From: Flavobacteriales bacterium UBA5422
GTDB lineage: Bacteria; Bacteroidota; Bacteroidia; Flavobacteriales_D; Crocinitomicaceae
Direction of reading: 5' to 3'
Assembly: GCA_002409405.1 (NCBI GenBank)
Contig: DHNG01000029.1
Location: 5,856-17,560, forward strand
DNA: 11,705 nt
Shown here piece by piece: positions 6,269 to 11,705 of this stretch (the first letter of the stretch is position 1; every line of letters begins with the position of its first letter). The notes under the pieces were generated by a model. That model did no database searches, was not told where the DNA came from, and saw nothing but the letters and a program-made list of their open reading frames with translations. The position numbers and the translations under genes were made by a program.

Positions 6269-7075
6269 TTATACTTTTTTAATCAACAGGTTTTTTAATT
6301 CACTGACTTCTTGTTGTAATTCCATGATGGAGCGGGAAACACCTTCTTTATCCATTTGTACATCCGGCAACTCAGGGGAGATGTAGTTAACAAATTTCCA
6401 GATCTCAATGATGTCATTAACGTGAACCAAATATGGTTGATAAAAGGTGTTGGTAGAGCACAACTGAAATGATTGTTCCGTATCCAACAGGTTGTTGAGT
6501 ACTTTAAAAACAATTCCTTCATCTTTTGTTACAACAATACACGGAGTCCCGTTTCTGACAGACATCCAGTTTTGGACAAATTCCGCCACGACATATGAGC
6601 CTTCTACAACAGGAGGCATTGAATCTCCTTTGATAGGAAATGATCGGTATTTTTTATCTTTGGAAAGAAACGGAAGTGTAAAGGTGGGAAGTACTTTTAA
6701 ATAATCAGGATCTGCATATCCGGAAGTATATCCCGCAGAAGCTTTCAGTGGAACCAGTTCAATCAGTTCTTCGTTGTCTTCATTGACAAGAGCTGTCAGA
6801 ACACGGAGTTTCATGCCTTTTACATCTGTATACATTCCCTGGTCGATCCGTTGCCAGTCTGCTTCTGAAAATTGTTCAAAATCTTTTTTGACCAGTTCGT
6901 CAATCGGGATGGAATGGTATTCAGATAAAGAAATCAGGTTGTCAATATTTGGTTGTGCAACTCCGTTTTCATAACCGCTGTAAGTGGATCGCGTCAGTCC
7001 CAGTGTCGTGGAAATTTCTTCCTGTGACAACTTTTTACGCTTTCTCAACAACTTTAAATTATTTCCGACACTCAT
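6269..7075 (-). CDS. XRE-family transcriptional regulator with S24 (LexA/CI-like) self-cleavage domain
   Basis: This 268-residue protein has an N-terminal helix-turn-helix of the XRE/HTH_3 type (about 6-61; LRKRKKLSQEEISTTLGLTR, then SGYENG). A linker leads to an S24 peptidase domain (about 105-228). The family's key elements are all visible: an Ala-Gly scissile pair at A114-G115 (KASAGY), the nucleophile S152 in KGDSMPP, and the general-base lysine K191 in VFKVL. Autocleavage under stress is therefore possible, as in LexA and lambda CI. A C-terminal helix (about 241-266, LQQEVSELKNLL) looks like a short coiled coil for oligomerisation and is an addition beyond LexA. It is probably an autoregulated repressor. 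The divergent lipoprotein operon shares its upstream gap, where three TAATCA half-sites lie. It is not typical LexA, because its HTH is XRE-type and not the winged LexA kind. No phage genes are adjacent. Confidence 0.9.
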   Translation of the reverse strand: MSVGNNLKLLRKRKKLSQEEISTTLGLTRSTYSGYENGVAQPNIDNLISLSEYHSIPIDELVKKDFEQFSEADWQRIDQGMYTDVKGMKLRVLTALVNEDNEELIELVPLKASAGYTSGYADPDYLKVLPTFTLPFLSKDKKYRSFPIKGDSMPPVVEGSYVVAEFVQNWMSVRNGTPCIVVTKDEGIVFKVLNNLLDTEQSFQLCSTNTFYQPYLVHVNDIIEIWKFVNYISPELPDVQMDKEGVSRSIMELQQEVSELKNLLIKKV

Positions 7076-7094
7076 GGTTTACTAATTTGTTGTG

Positions 7095-7128
7095 TAAAAA
7101 TAACAAATAAAATTAAATAATAATCAAA
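7095..7128 (-). promoter_or_regulatory. Possible promoter of the XRE-S24 regulator
   Basis: On the minus strand TTTG (7128-7125) and TATTTTTA (7102-7095, seven of eight bases of TANNTTTG) are 22 nt apart, inside the 17-23 range used by Flavobacterium promoters. The upstream half overlaps the first TAATCA half-sites, as expected for autorepression. The -7 match is imperfect. Confidence 0.35.
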
Positions 7129-7150
7129 AAAATGATTACAAAATAATCAT
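7121..7150. promoter_or_regulatory. Candidate operator: three alternating TAATCA half-sites
   Basis: TAATCA (7121-7126), its complement TGATTA (7133-7138) and TAATCA again (7145-7150) are spaced 6 bp apart. The second and third arms extend to a perfect 7-bp inverted repeat (ATGATTA, 5 bp, TAATCAT, 7132-7150). They lie 46-75 bp from the regulator start and 88-117 bp from the lipoprotein start, in the shared divergent gap. Dimeric XRE repressors bind such dyads; assignment to the adjacent regulator is inference. Confidence 0.5.
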
Positions 7151-7213
7151 AGGGTAATATTTAATGAAGTGTTAATACCTGTTTATACTATTCTTATTGT
7201 GAAATAAATTAAG

Positions 7214-7221
7214 TAATTTAG
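7214..7221 (+). promoter_or_regulatory. Probable -7 element of the protease-hydrolase operon
   Basis: TAATTTAG matches TANNTTTG at seven of eight bases and lies 16 nt before the ATG at 7238. A TTG at 7197-7199 is only 14 nt upstream, closer than usual. Support is modest. Confidence 0.35.
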
Positions 7222-7237
7222 TCAGGTGAAATTGAAC

Positions 7238-8446
7238 ATGAAACGTTTCCTTATTTTTTCGCTCTTGTTGTTGACATCCTGCCAGCAGCAAATTATTGGC
7301 CTTTTCCAGAAAGGTGAGTCCGTCCGGCACGATGAAGTGATTGAAGTTCCCTTTACAGTTGAAAACGGGTTGATGATTATCCCGGTAGATATTGAAGGTG
7401 AAACGTATCGTTTTTTGTTCGATACGGGAGCTCCGAACGTTGTTTCGACAGAATTGTCCGAACGATTGAAGTTGAAGAAAAGCAGAAGTATTAAAACAGT
7501 GGATTCGCAAGGGAATGAGTCATTACTGGATTATGTGAAAGTGCAAAAAATCACGATCGGAGGAGCCGCTTTTATTAATACGACAGCGGCTGTTGCGGAT
7601 ATGAAGCAAGCAGAAGCAATTGCTTGTCTGAACATCGACGGACTGATTGGAGCTAATCTGATGAAAAAAGCATTTTGGCAAATTGACAGCCAGAAAAATG
7701 TGATTCGCATTGCTTCCGATTTTGATCAGTTGACACGGCCAGTGAACGGATACGTTATACCGTTTACAACAGAAGTGACCGGGACACCGCTCATTCACCT
7801 GAAAATGGGACAGGTTGATGTGAAAAAACTGAAAATGGACACAGGTTCGGTCGGTTTTCTTTCTACGGATAGTGAATCCTATCCCGGATTAAAGTCAGAT
7901 AACCAGATTCTGGCAGAACGTGCTTCATACGGAGCAAGTTCAGTAGGATTATTCGGAACATCTGAAAATGATACCATTCGTCAGGTATTGGTAAAAGACG
8001 TATCAATGGGAAACTTGTCTGTTCCCAATCAGGTGATTGACATGAAACGCTCGAAATCTTCTCTGTTGGGGATGTCATTTTTAAGAAATTACCTGGTAAC
8101 TATTGACTGGAAAAATAACCTGTTATACCTGTATCCTCAGGGAGAATTTCAAAACGCGTATGCGGAATCGTTTGGAATTTCCTTGTTCAAAGAAGGAGAT
8201 AAAATGGTCGTTTCATTGATCGCTGACGGAAGTTCGGCACAACAACAGGGCATTAAAGTCGGGGATGTTGTGCTACGCGTAAATGATGTGGATGTAGCAC
8301 ATACAACTTTAGAAGAATATTGTAAGATCATTAAGCTGGTTCGTATAAAAGAAGTGGAGACGCTCCAGATTGTGTTGGAAAGAAACGGAGGGAAAGATGA
8401 ATACTTTTTAACGAAAATGCCCGCTTTATCTCCCTCGTCAAAATGA
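7238..8446 (+). CDS. Lipoprotein with two retropepsin-like aspartic protease lobes and a C-terminal PDZ domain
   Basis: With the ATG at 7238 this is a 402-residue protein whose start MKRFLIFSLLLLTSC is a clean lipoprotein signal (lipobox LTS-C15). A GTG at 7226 would add four residues and is less likely. Two protease-like lobes follow. Lobe 1 has FLFDTGAPN (D62-T-G) and IDGLIGANLMKKAFWQID (about 134-150). Lobe 2 has LKMDTGSVG (D201-T-G) and SLLGMSFLRNYLVTIDW (about 275-291). Each DTG is thus paired with the hydrophobic-Gly psi-loop seen in retropepsins. Residues about 312-394 form a PDZ domain (SLIADGSSAQQQGIKVGDVVLRVNDVDV). Two catalytic aspartates in one chain suggest an active pepsin-like protease anchored in a membrane facing the periplasm or surface. 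Substrate is unknown. The stop overlaps the next start by ATGA, so translation is probably coupled. Related DTG-PDZ proteins are common in Bacteroidota. Confidence 0.88.
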   Translation: MKRFLIFSLLLLTSCQQQIIGLFQKGESVRHDEVIEVPFTVENGLMIIPVDIEGETYRFLFDTGAPNVVSTELSERLKLKKSRSIKTVDSQGNESLLDYVKVQKITIGGAAFINTTAAVADMKQAEAIACLNIDGLIGANLMKKAFWQIDSQKNVIRIASDFDQLTRPVNGYVIPFTTEVTGTPLIHLKMGQVDVKKLKMDTGSVGFLSTDSESYPGLKSDNQILAERASYGASSVGLFGTSENDTIRQVLVKDVSMGNLSVPNQVIDMKRSKSSLLGMSFLRNYLVTIDWKNNLLYLYPQGEFQNAYAESFGISLFKEGDKMVVSLIADGSSAQQQGIKVGDVVLRVNDVDVAHTTLEEYCKIIKLVRIKEVETLQIVLERNGGKDEYFLTKMPALSPSSK

Positions 8447-9090
8447 AAGTCTATTGTTTCAGCGGATTAGGTGCAGATGAACGGGCGTTCAAATACCTGG
8501 ATTTGTATCCGCATAAAGTTGTACATGTGAAATGGCTCGATCCGATAGAAAATGAAACATTGGAAAGCTATGCGAATCGAATGGGAGCAGTTGTTGATCA
8601 ACGTGAACCGTTTATTCTGATGGGATTGTCATTCGGAGGAATGCTGGTACAGGAACTTTCCATGTACATGAATCCGCGCAAAACGATTCTGATTTCTACC
8701 ATTTCGGGAAAACACGAGCAACCGTTCCGAATGAAAATTTCTAAGTTATTCAATTTATATAACCTCATTCCTTCCGCCTATTTTAACCGCCCTTCAGCCA
8801 TCGCATTCAGGTTGTTTGGAGCCAAATCGCAGGGAGAACAGGAATTGCTTTCCGAAATATTACAGGATAGCGACCCGAAGTACATCCGGTGGGCACTCAA
8901 TGCAATTGCCCGGTGGGACAATACGCAAACAATTGAAGCGTTTAGAATTCACGGAAGCGATGATCGATTGTTTCCGCTAAAAAGCGTGAAACCTGATTAT
9001 GTCGTAAAAGGAGGAGGGCATCTGATGGTGATCAGTCATGCAAAAGAAATTGAACAACAACTATTAAATGTGATGGAGTCAGTGGAATGA
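8443..9090 (+). CDS. Small alpha/beta-hydrolase fold protein
   Basis: This 215-residue cytoplasmic protein has no signal peptide. It shows the hydrolase core: an early FSGLGADE (6-13) in the oxyanion-hole region, the nucleophile elbow GLSFGG (61-66, S63), an acid loop IHGSDDRLFP (169-178, D173 or D174) and the catalytic histidine in GGGHLM (H193). The order and spacing of Ser, Asp and His are right for an active enzyme, and the length is at the short end for the fold. The cap region (about 91-160) is small and helical. Substrate cannot be inferred. Candidates are esters or thioesters, and many small relatives are annotated only as hydrolases. It overlaps the aspartic-protease gene by 4 bp, so the two are made together, though one enzyme is lipid-anchored outside and the other apparently cytoplasmic. 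Confidence 0.85.
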   Translation: MKVYCFSGLGADERAFKYLDLYPHKVVHVKWLDPIENETLESYANRMGAVVDQREPFILMGLSFGGMLVQELSMYMNPRKTILISTISGKHEQPFRMKISKLFNLYNLIPSAYFNRPSAIAFRLFGAKSQGEQELLSEILQDSDPKYIRWALNAIARWDNTQTIEAFRIHGSDDRLFPLKSVKPDYVVKGGGHLMVISHAKEIEQQLLNVMESVE

Positions 9091-9116
9091 GATTTTCATT
9101 TGGCGCGATATTTGAC

Positions 9117-9124
9117 TATTTTTG
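9117..9124 (+). promoter_or_regulatory. Possible internal -7 element before the repeat protein
   Basis: TATTTTTG fits TANNTTTG but is only 4 bp from the ATG at 9129, so a transcript from it would be nearly leaderless. A TTTG at 9099-9102 is 14 nt upstream, shorter than usual. Read-through from the operon is an equal alternative. Confidence 0.3.
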
Positions 9125-9128
9125 AGAC

Positions 9129-10211
9129 ATGAAAAAAATTGTATTTTCTTTATTTTTATTAACTGCCACGCTTTCTTTTTCGCAGGCAGTGATTCCATTT
9201 GTTGATTTTAACCGTTGGTTCAGAACAGTAGAAAACGGAGAGTTTAAATTCATTGAACTTCAGGAAATCAAAGGATACAAAGCAGGGGATAACGTGGTTG
9301 CTTACCTGGATATTCGTGGAAACCTCCGTGTGTATGACGGAAAAGAACGACAGGACATTTCCAATATGAACCTTGAATACCAAATTTCCGATAACATGGT
9401 TGGCTGGAACATCGGAACAACGCTTGGAATGTGGAGAGGAGGGAAAACGAAAACCTTGTCATTTTTCGGTGGGCAGTACATTGTAAAAGACGATATTATT
9501 GTATTTATGGATACCCGTTACAATTCAATGCTGGTTCATTGGAATGGCGTTGAATACCCATTGCAGACAAGTACAACTGACCTGTTTTTGACGAATTCCG
9601 GAAAAATCGGGGAAAATATCATGGCATTTGCAGATAATGGAGGACTGTATAAGATTTTCTATAAAGGAAATACTACAGAAGTCGGTGTGTGGAATGGTGA
9701 TATTGATTTTAAGAGTGGAACGGATATTGTTGCCTTTAATGATCCGACAACCCGAACATTTGCTGTATTTGACAAAGGGAATTTTGTAGATGTAGAAGAT
9801 CAATGGGTAAAAAGTTATAAAGCCGGAAGAGGATTTGTTGTATACGAAGATGTCGGAGGGAACCTGATGGTATACCGCAACGGACAAAAATCACAATTGT
9901 CTTCTTTTCCCGGGAAATGGGATGTGGTAGACGATATTGTCGTGTATGAGAACAATGGATTTACATATTGTGATGTGAATGGGACAGCAGTGCAGGCGGC
10001 TAATTTTAAACTGACAGAATACAAAATCAAAAATGCAACACTGGCCTACCGGAACATGATCGGAGGAGTATCTGCGGTGATTGACGGACAAGTTATCGAA
10101 CTGACAAATCTCCAGAATGCAGAGTTTGAAATCTATGGAAATTCCGTATTGGTGAAATTGCCGAATAATGCGTTCCTGGTATATCAGAAAGGAAAAATTC
10201 TCCGGGTCTGA
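9129..10211 (+). CDS. Secreted protein of nine ~35-residue beta repeats, function unknown
   Basis: This 360-residue protein has a signal peptide at about 1-19 (ending SFSQ) and no lipobox or T9SS domain, so it is probably periplasmic. From residue 50 to the end it is built of nine imperfect repeats beginning near Y50, Y84, Y117, K159, F194, Y230, W264, Y298 and F333. Each has the pattern aromatic-x-x-x-x-(D/N)-x-(V/I)-(V/A)-(Y/F), a turn, then a second strand of the type L-x-V-(Y/F)-x-x-G. Examples are YKAGDNVVAY, YKAGRGFVVY and FKSGTDIVAF. Predominantly paired beta strands of this length suggest a beta-propeller or solenoid, probably a binding scaffold. I recognise no catalytic residues and no named family. 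It follows the hydrolase by 38 bp and is probably co-transcribed. Its stop codon abuts the hemN stop with no intervening base. Confidence 0.78.
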   Translation: MKKIVFSLFLLTATLSFSQAVIPFVDFNRWFRTVENGEFKFIELQEIKGYKAGDNVVAYLDIRGNLRVYDGKERQDISNMNLEYQISDNMVGWNIGTTLGMWRGGKTKTLSFFGGQYIVKDDIIVFMDTRYNSMLVHWNGVEYPLQTSTTDLFLTNSGKIGENIMAFADNGGLYKIFYKGNTTEVGVWNGDIDFKSGTDIVAFNDPTTRTFAVFDKGNFVDVEDQWVKSYKAGRGFVVYEDVGGNLMVYRNGQKSQLSSFPGKWDVVDDIVVYENNGFTYCDVNGTAVQAANFKLTEYKIKNATLAYRNMIGGVSAVIDGQVIELTNLQNAEFEIYGNSVLVKLPNNAFLVYQKGKILRV

Positions 10212-11579
10212 TTACACAACAGAAGAAAAAAGTTGTGTTTCCGGCGATCGCTCCAGCATGCGTTTGTCAAAAGCCATTGCAACATTGCGGATGAAAGCCC
10301 TTCCGCTTTCAGTAACCTTCAGGTTGTTTTCAGACAATTCAATTAATCCGTCTTGTTCTAATTCGTGCAATTGATCCCATATTGGACCAAATAGATTTGA
10401 GTATTCAGAATTCCGGGAGGTTTCCAACCGGCACATGATGTTCAGAATCTGTTGACGAATAATTAAATCCTCTTGTGTTAGCAGGTGTCCCCTGAAGACA
10501 GGTAATTTACCCTTCTCAACGCGGCATTGATATGCTTCAACACTTTTTTCATTTTGTGCAAATGCATACCAACTGTCAGAAATAGCAGACATCCCAAGTC
10601 CGATCATCAGTTGTGTTGCTCCGGAAGTGTATCCCATAAAATTACGATGCAATCTGTTTTCCTGCATGGCTAAGTACAGGTCGTCATGCACTAGAGAAAA
10701 ATGATCCATTCCGATTTCAAAGTATCCCAATTCTTCCAGTAATAATTTTCCGTTTTCATACAGGATTCGTTTTTCCGTTCCTTTTGGTAAATCTGCTTCT
10801 GAAAAACCGCGTTGTCCGACACCTTTTACCCACGGAACATGAGCGTAGGAATAAAAAGCAAGACGGTCAGGCTGCAATCCCAGTGTTTTTCGGATGGTTT
10901 GTTCCATTTTTTCCCAGGTATGAAACGGAAGTCCGAATACCAGGTCGTGGCTTACACTTTTGTAGCCGATCTCCCGTGCCCATTTTGTTACGCGTTCCAC
11001 TTGTTCAAACGGCTGAATACGGTTGATGGCTTGCTGAATCACCGGATCGTAATCCTGTACACCGAAACTCACACGCGTAAACCCCAGATCGAATAGTGTT
11101 TGAAGGTGTTCATAAGTAGTGTTGTTGGGATGTCCTTCAAAACTGAATTCAGGATGTTCAGCAATGGCAACAGTCGCAAAAAGTTCTTCCACTAAAAAAC
11201 GCAGGTTTCCGGGAGAAAAAAAGGTGGGAGTTCCTCCCCCCAGGTGTAGTTCTTTGAGTACTGGTGTTTGATTATTTTCTTGGAATAGTTTCAGGTACAA
11301 TTGCCATTCTTTCAGAATGGTTTCTATATATGGACGTTCAAATTGATGTTGCTTCGTAATTCGTTTGTGGCAAGCACAGAAGGTGCATAGTTGTTCACAA
11401 AACGGCAGGTGAATATACACACTGATCCCTTCTTGTTGATTGCTTTCCCGAATCGATTGGATAACTGTTGTTTCCCATTGTTCACCCGAAAATAATGCTT
11501 CGTCCCAGTAAGGGACAGTCGGGTAGGAAGTATACCTGGGACCCTGAACATTGTATTTGGAAATAAGCGACCGATTCAT
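10212..11579 (-). CDS. hemN: Oxygen-independent coproporphyrinogen III oxidase (HemN)
   Basis: This radical-SAM enzyme decarboxylates coproporphyrinogen III to protoporphyrinogen IX in haem synthesis without oxygen. The start ATG at 11577-11579 (MNRSLISKYNVQGPRYTSYPT) gives 455 residues, almost the 457 of E. coli HemN. An in-frame upstream ATG at 11666 would add a non-conserved extension. The [4Fe-4S] motif is HLPFCEQLCTFCAC (C61, C65, C68, plus the HemN-typical C70). GGGTPTF follows for SAM binding, then SFGVQDYDPVIQQAINRIQ, DLVFGLP and YSYAHVPWVKG. Near the C-terminal third come GMDHF and the HemN block LHRNFMGYTSG. These blocks distinguish true HemN from HemW, which lacks them. The protein is cytoplasmic. 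The gene has its own -7 element and a CRP/FNR-like dyad upstream, which fits control by oxygen. It converges with the repeat-protein gene. Confidence 0.96.
   Translation of the reverse strand: MNRSLISKYNVQGPRYTSYPTVPYWDEALFSGEQWETTVIQSIRESNQQEGISVYIHLPFCEQLCTFCACHKRITKQHQFERPYIETILKEWQLYLKLFQENNQTPVLKELHLGGGTPTFFSPGNLRFLVEELFATVAIAEHPEFSFEGHPNNTTYEHLQTLFDLGFTRVSFGVQDYDPVIQQAINRIQPFEQVERVTKWAREIGYKSVSHDLVFGLPFHTWEKMEQTIRKTLGLQPDRLAFYSYAHVPWVKGVGQRGFSEADLPKGTEKRILYENGKLLLEELGYFEIGMDHFSLVHDDLYLAMQENRLHRNFMGYTSGATQLMIGLGMSAISDSWYAFAQNEKSVEAYQCRVEKGKLPVFRGHLLTQEDLIIRQQILNIMCRLETSRNSEYSNLFGPIWDQLHELEQDGLIELSENNLKVTESGRAFIRNVAMAFDKRMLERSPETQLFSSVV
10214..10238. other. Hairpin at the junction of convergent stop codons
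   Basis: ACACAAC (10214-10220) and GTTGTGT (10232-10238) form a perfect 7-bp stem with an 11-nt loop. It lies inside the last codons of hemN, immediately after the stop of the repeat protein. It may act as an overlapping terminator, but only three T residues follow on the plus strand. Confidence 0.35.
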
Positions 11580-11583
11580 AGTA

Positions 11584-11591
11584 CAAAAGTA
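11584..11591 (-). promoter_or_regulatory. -7 promoter element of hemN
   Basis: On the minus strand TACTTTTG matches TANNTTTG in full and ends 4 nt before the ATG, so the transcript should be almost leaderless. No TTG -33 is found at 17-23 nt, which fits dependence on an activator. Confidence 0.55.
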
Positions 11592-11614
11592 GGTTGCCTG
11601 CTTCCGGATAAAAA

Positions 11615-11626
11615 TGACGTGGGTCA
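11615..11626. promoter_or_regulatory. CRP/FNR-family-like dyad upstream of hemN
   Basis: TGAC-GTGG-GTCA is a perfect inverted repeat containing the CRP/FNR core TGA-N6-TCA, with TCACA on one flank. Its centre (11620.5) lies about 41 bp upstream of the start predicted from the -7 element, the class II activator position. Which regulator binds it is unknown. Confidence 0.5.
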
Positions 11627-11655
11627 CATTTTGAGAGTAAAAAACGGATAGAAAC

Positions 11656-11686
11656 AAAAAAAGCACCCCGAAAAGGATGCTTTTTT
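11656..11686 (-). terminator. Terminator of the minus-strand tRNA
   Basis: AGCACCC (11662-11668) pairs with GGATGCT (11675-11681), flanked by A7 (11656-11662) and T6 (11681-11686). One pair is C/A on the plus strand but G/U on the minus strand, so the minus transcript folds better. On that strand it directly follows the tRNA 3' end and ends in seven U residues, 76 bp before the hemN start. Confidence 0.82.
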
Positions 11687-11687
11687 G

Positions 11688-11705
11688 AGCGGGAGACGAG
11701 ATTCG
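11688..11705 (-). tRNA. 3' end of a tRNA, probably tRNA-Gly (cut by window edge)
   Basis: Read on the minus strand, the edge gives the T-loop (CGAAT), the 3' T-stem strand CTCGT, the 3' acceptor strand CTCCCGC and discriminator U. This nearly matches the end of bacterial tRNA-Gly, whose acceptor begins GCGGGA. CCA is not encoded (CAA follows). The anticodon lies outside the window, so the amino acid identity rests on the acceptor stem alone. Confidence 0.72.

Noticed and set aside
7226..7237. GTG start for the protease lipoprotein
   Set aside because: The ATG four codons later gives a cleaner lipoprotein signal and an ordinary distance to the -7 element.
9100..9116. Second sigma-54-like element (TTGGCGC-N5-TTGAC) before the repeat protein
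   Set aside because: The -12 GC is GA and the -24 block has a mismatch. The implied start would lie 2 nt before the ATG.
11580..11666. Upstream in-frame ATG for hemN
   Set aside because: The extra 29 residues are not HemN-like and would run across the promoter and CRP/FNR-like dyad. The ATG at 11577-11579 gives the family length.

Overview
The window looks like Bacteroidota (order Flavobacteriales, possibly near Fluviicola/Crocinitomicaceae, but genus is a guess). Four things point there: a secreted protein with a type IX secretion (T9SS) C-terminal sorting domain; signal peptides ending in FAQ/SAQ/FSQ; TANNTTTG-type -7 promoter elements with A-rich, Shine-Dalgarno-free leaders; and a GldL-like F(K/R)xLHWPGA membrane motif. 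It reads as ordinary chromosome. I see no phage, transposon, CRISPR or integron structure.

Layout from the left. (1) The 5' two-thirds of a kilobase of a UvrD/PcrA helicase gene runs off the left edge on the minus strand. (2) A divergent AT-rich orphan gene encodes a five-helix membrane protein with a duplicated motif. (3) lhgO, an L-2-hydroxyglutarate oxidase, has its own -7 element. (4) A 195-bp gap holds an inverted repeat, a GATAATT triplicate and a textbook sigma-54 -24/-12 promoter. It precedes a secreted von Willebrand D-domain protein with a long Thr/Pro/Arg-rich tail. (5) Two strong hairpin terminators separate that gene from a convergent T9SS-exported beta-sandwich protein. (6) After about 340 bp of non-coding DNA lies a LexA/CI-like XRE-S24 self-cleaving regulator on the minus strand. 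(7) Divergent from it, across a 160-bp gap with three TAATCA half-sites, is a likely operon: a two-lobed aspartic protease/PDZ lipoprotein, an alpha/beta hydrolase (ATGA overlap) and a secreted protein made of nine repeats of about 35 residues. (8) hemN, the oxygen-independent coproporphyrinogen III oxidase, converges on that operon with no gap. It has a CRP/FNR-like dyad about 41 bp before its predicted transcription start. (9) At the right edge are a terminator and the 3' end of a tRNA, probably tRNA-Gly, on the minus strand.

Functionally there are housekeeping genes (helicase, hemN, tRNA, lhgO) and an envelope/secreted set: VWD protein, T9SS protein, lipoprotein protease and repeat protein. 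The most testable points are the sigma-54 promoter before the VWD gene, the candidate operator between the S24 regulator and the protease operon, the CRP/FNR-like site at hemN, and the two unusual protein architectures (two DTG lobes plus PDZ, and the nine-repeat protein). None amounts to a demonstrated new system. The regulator-protease-hydrolase-repeat unit is the best candidate for an uncharacterised module.
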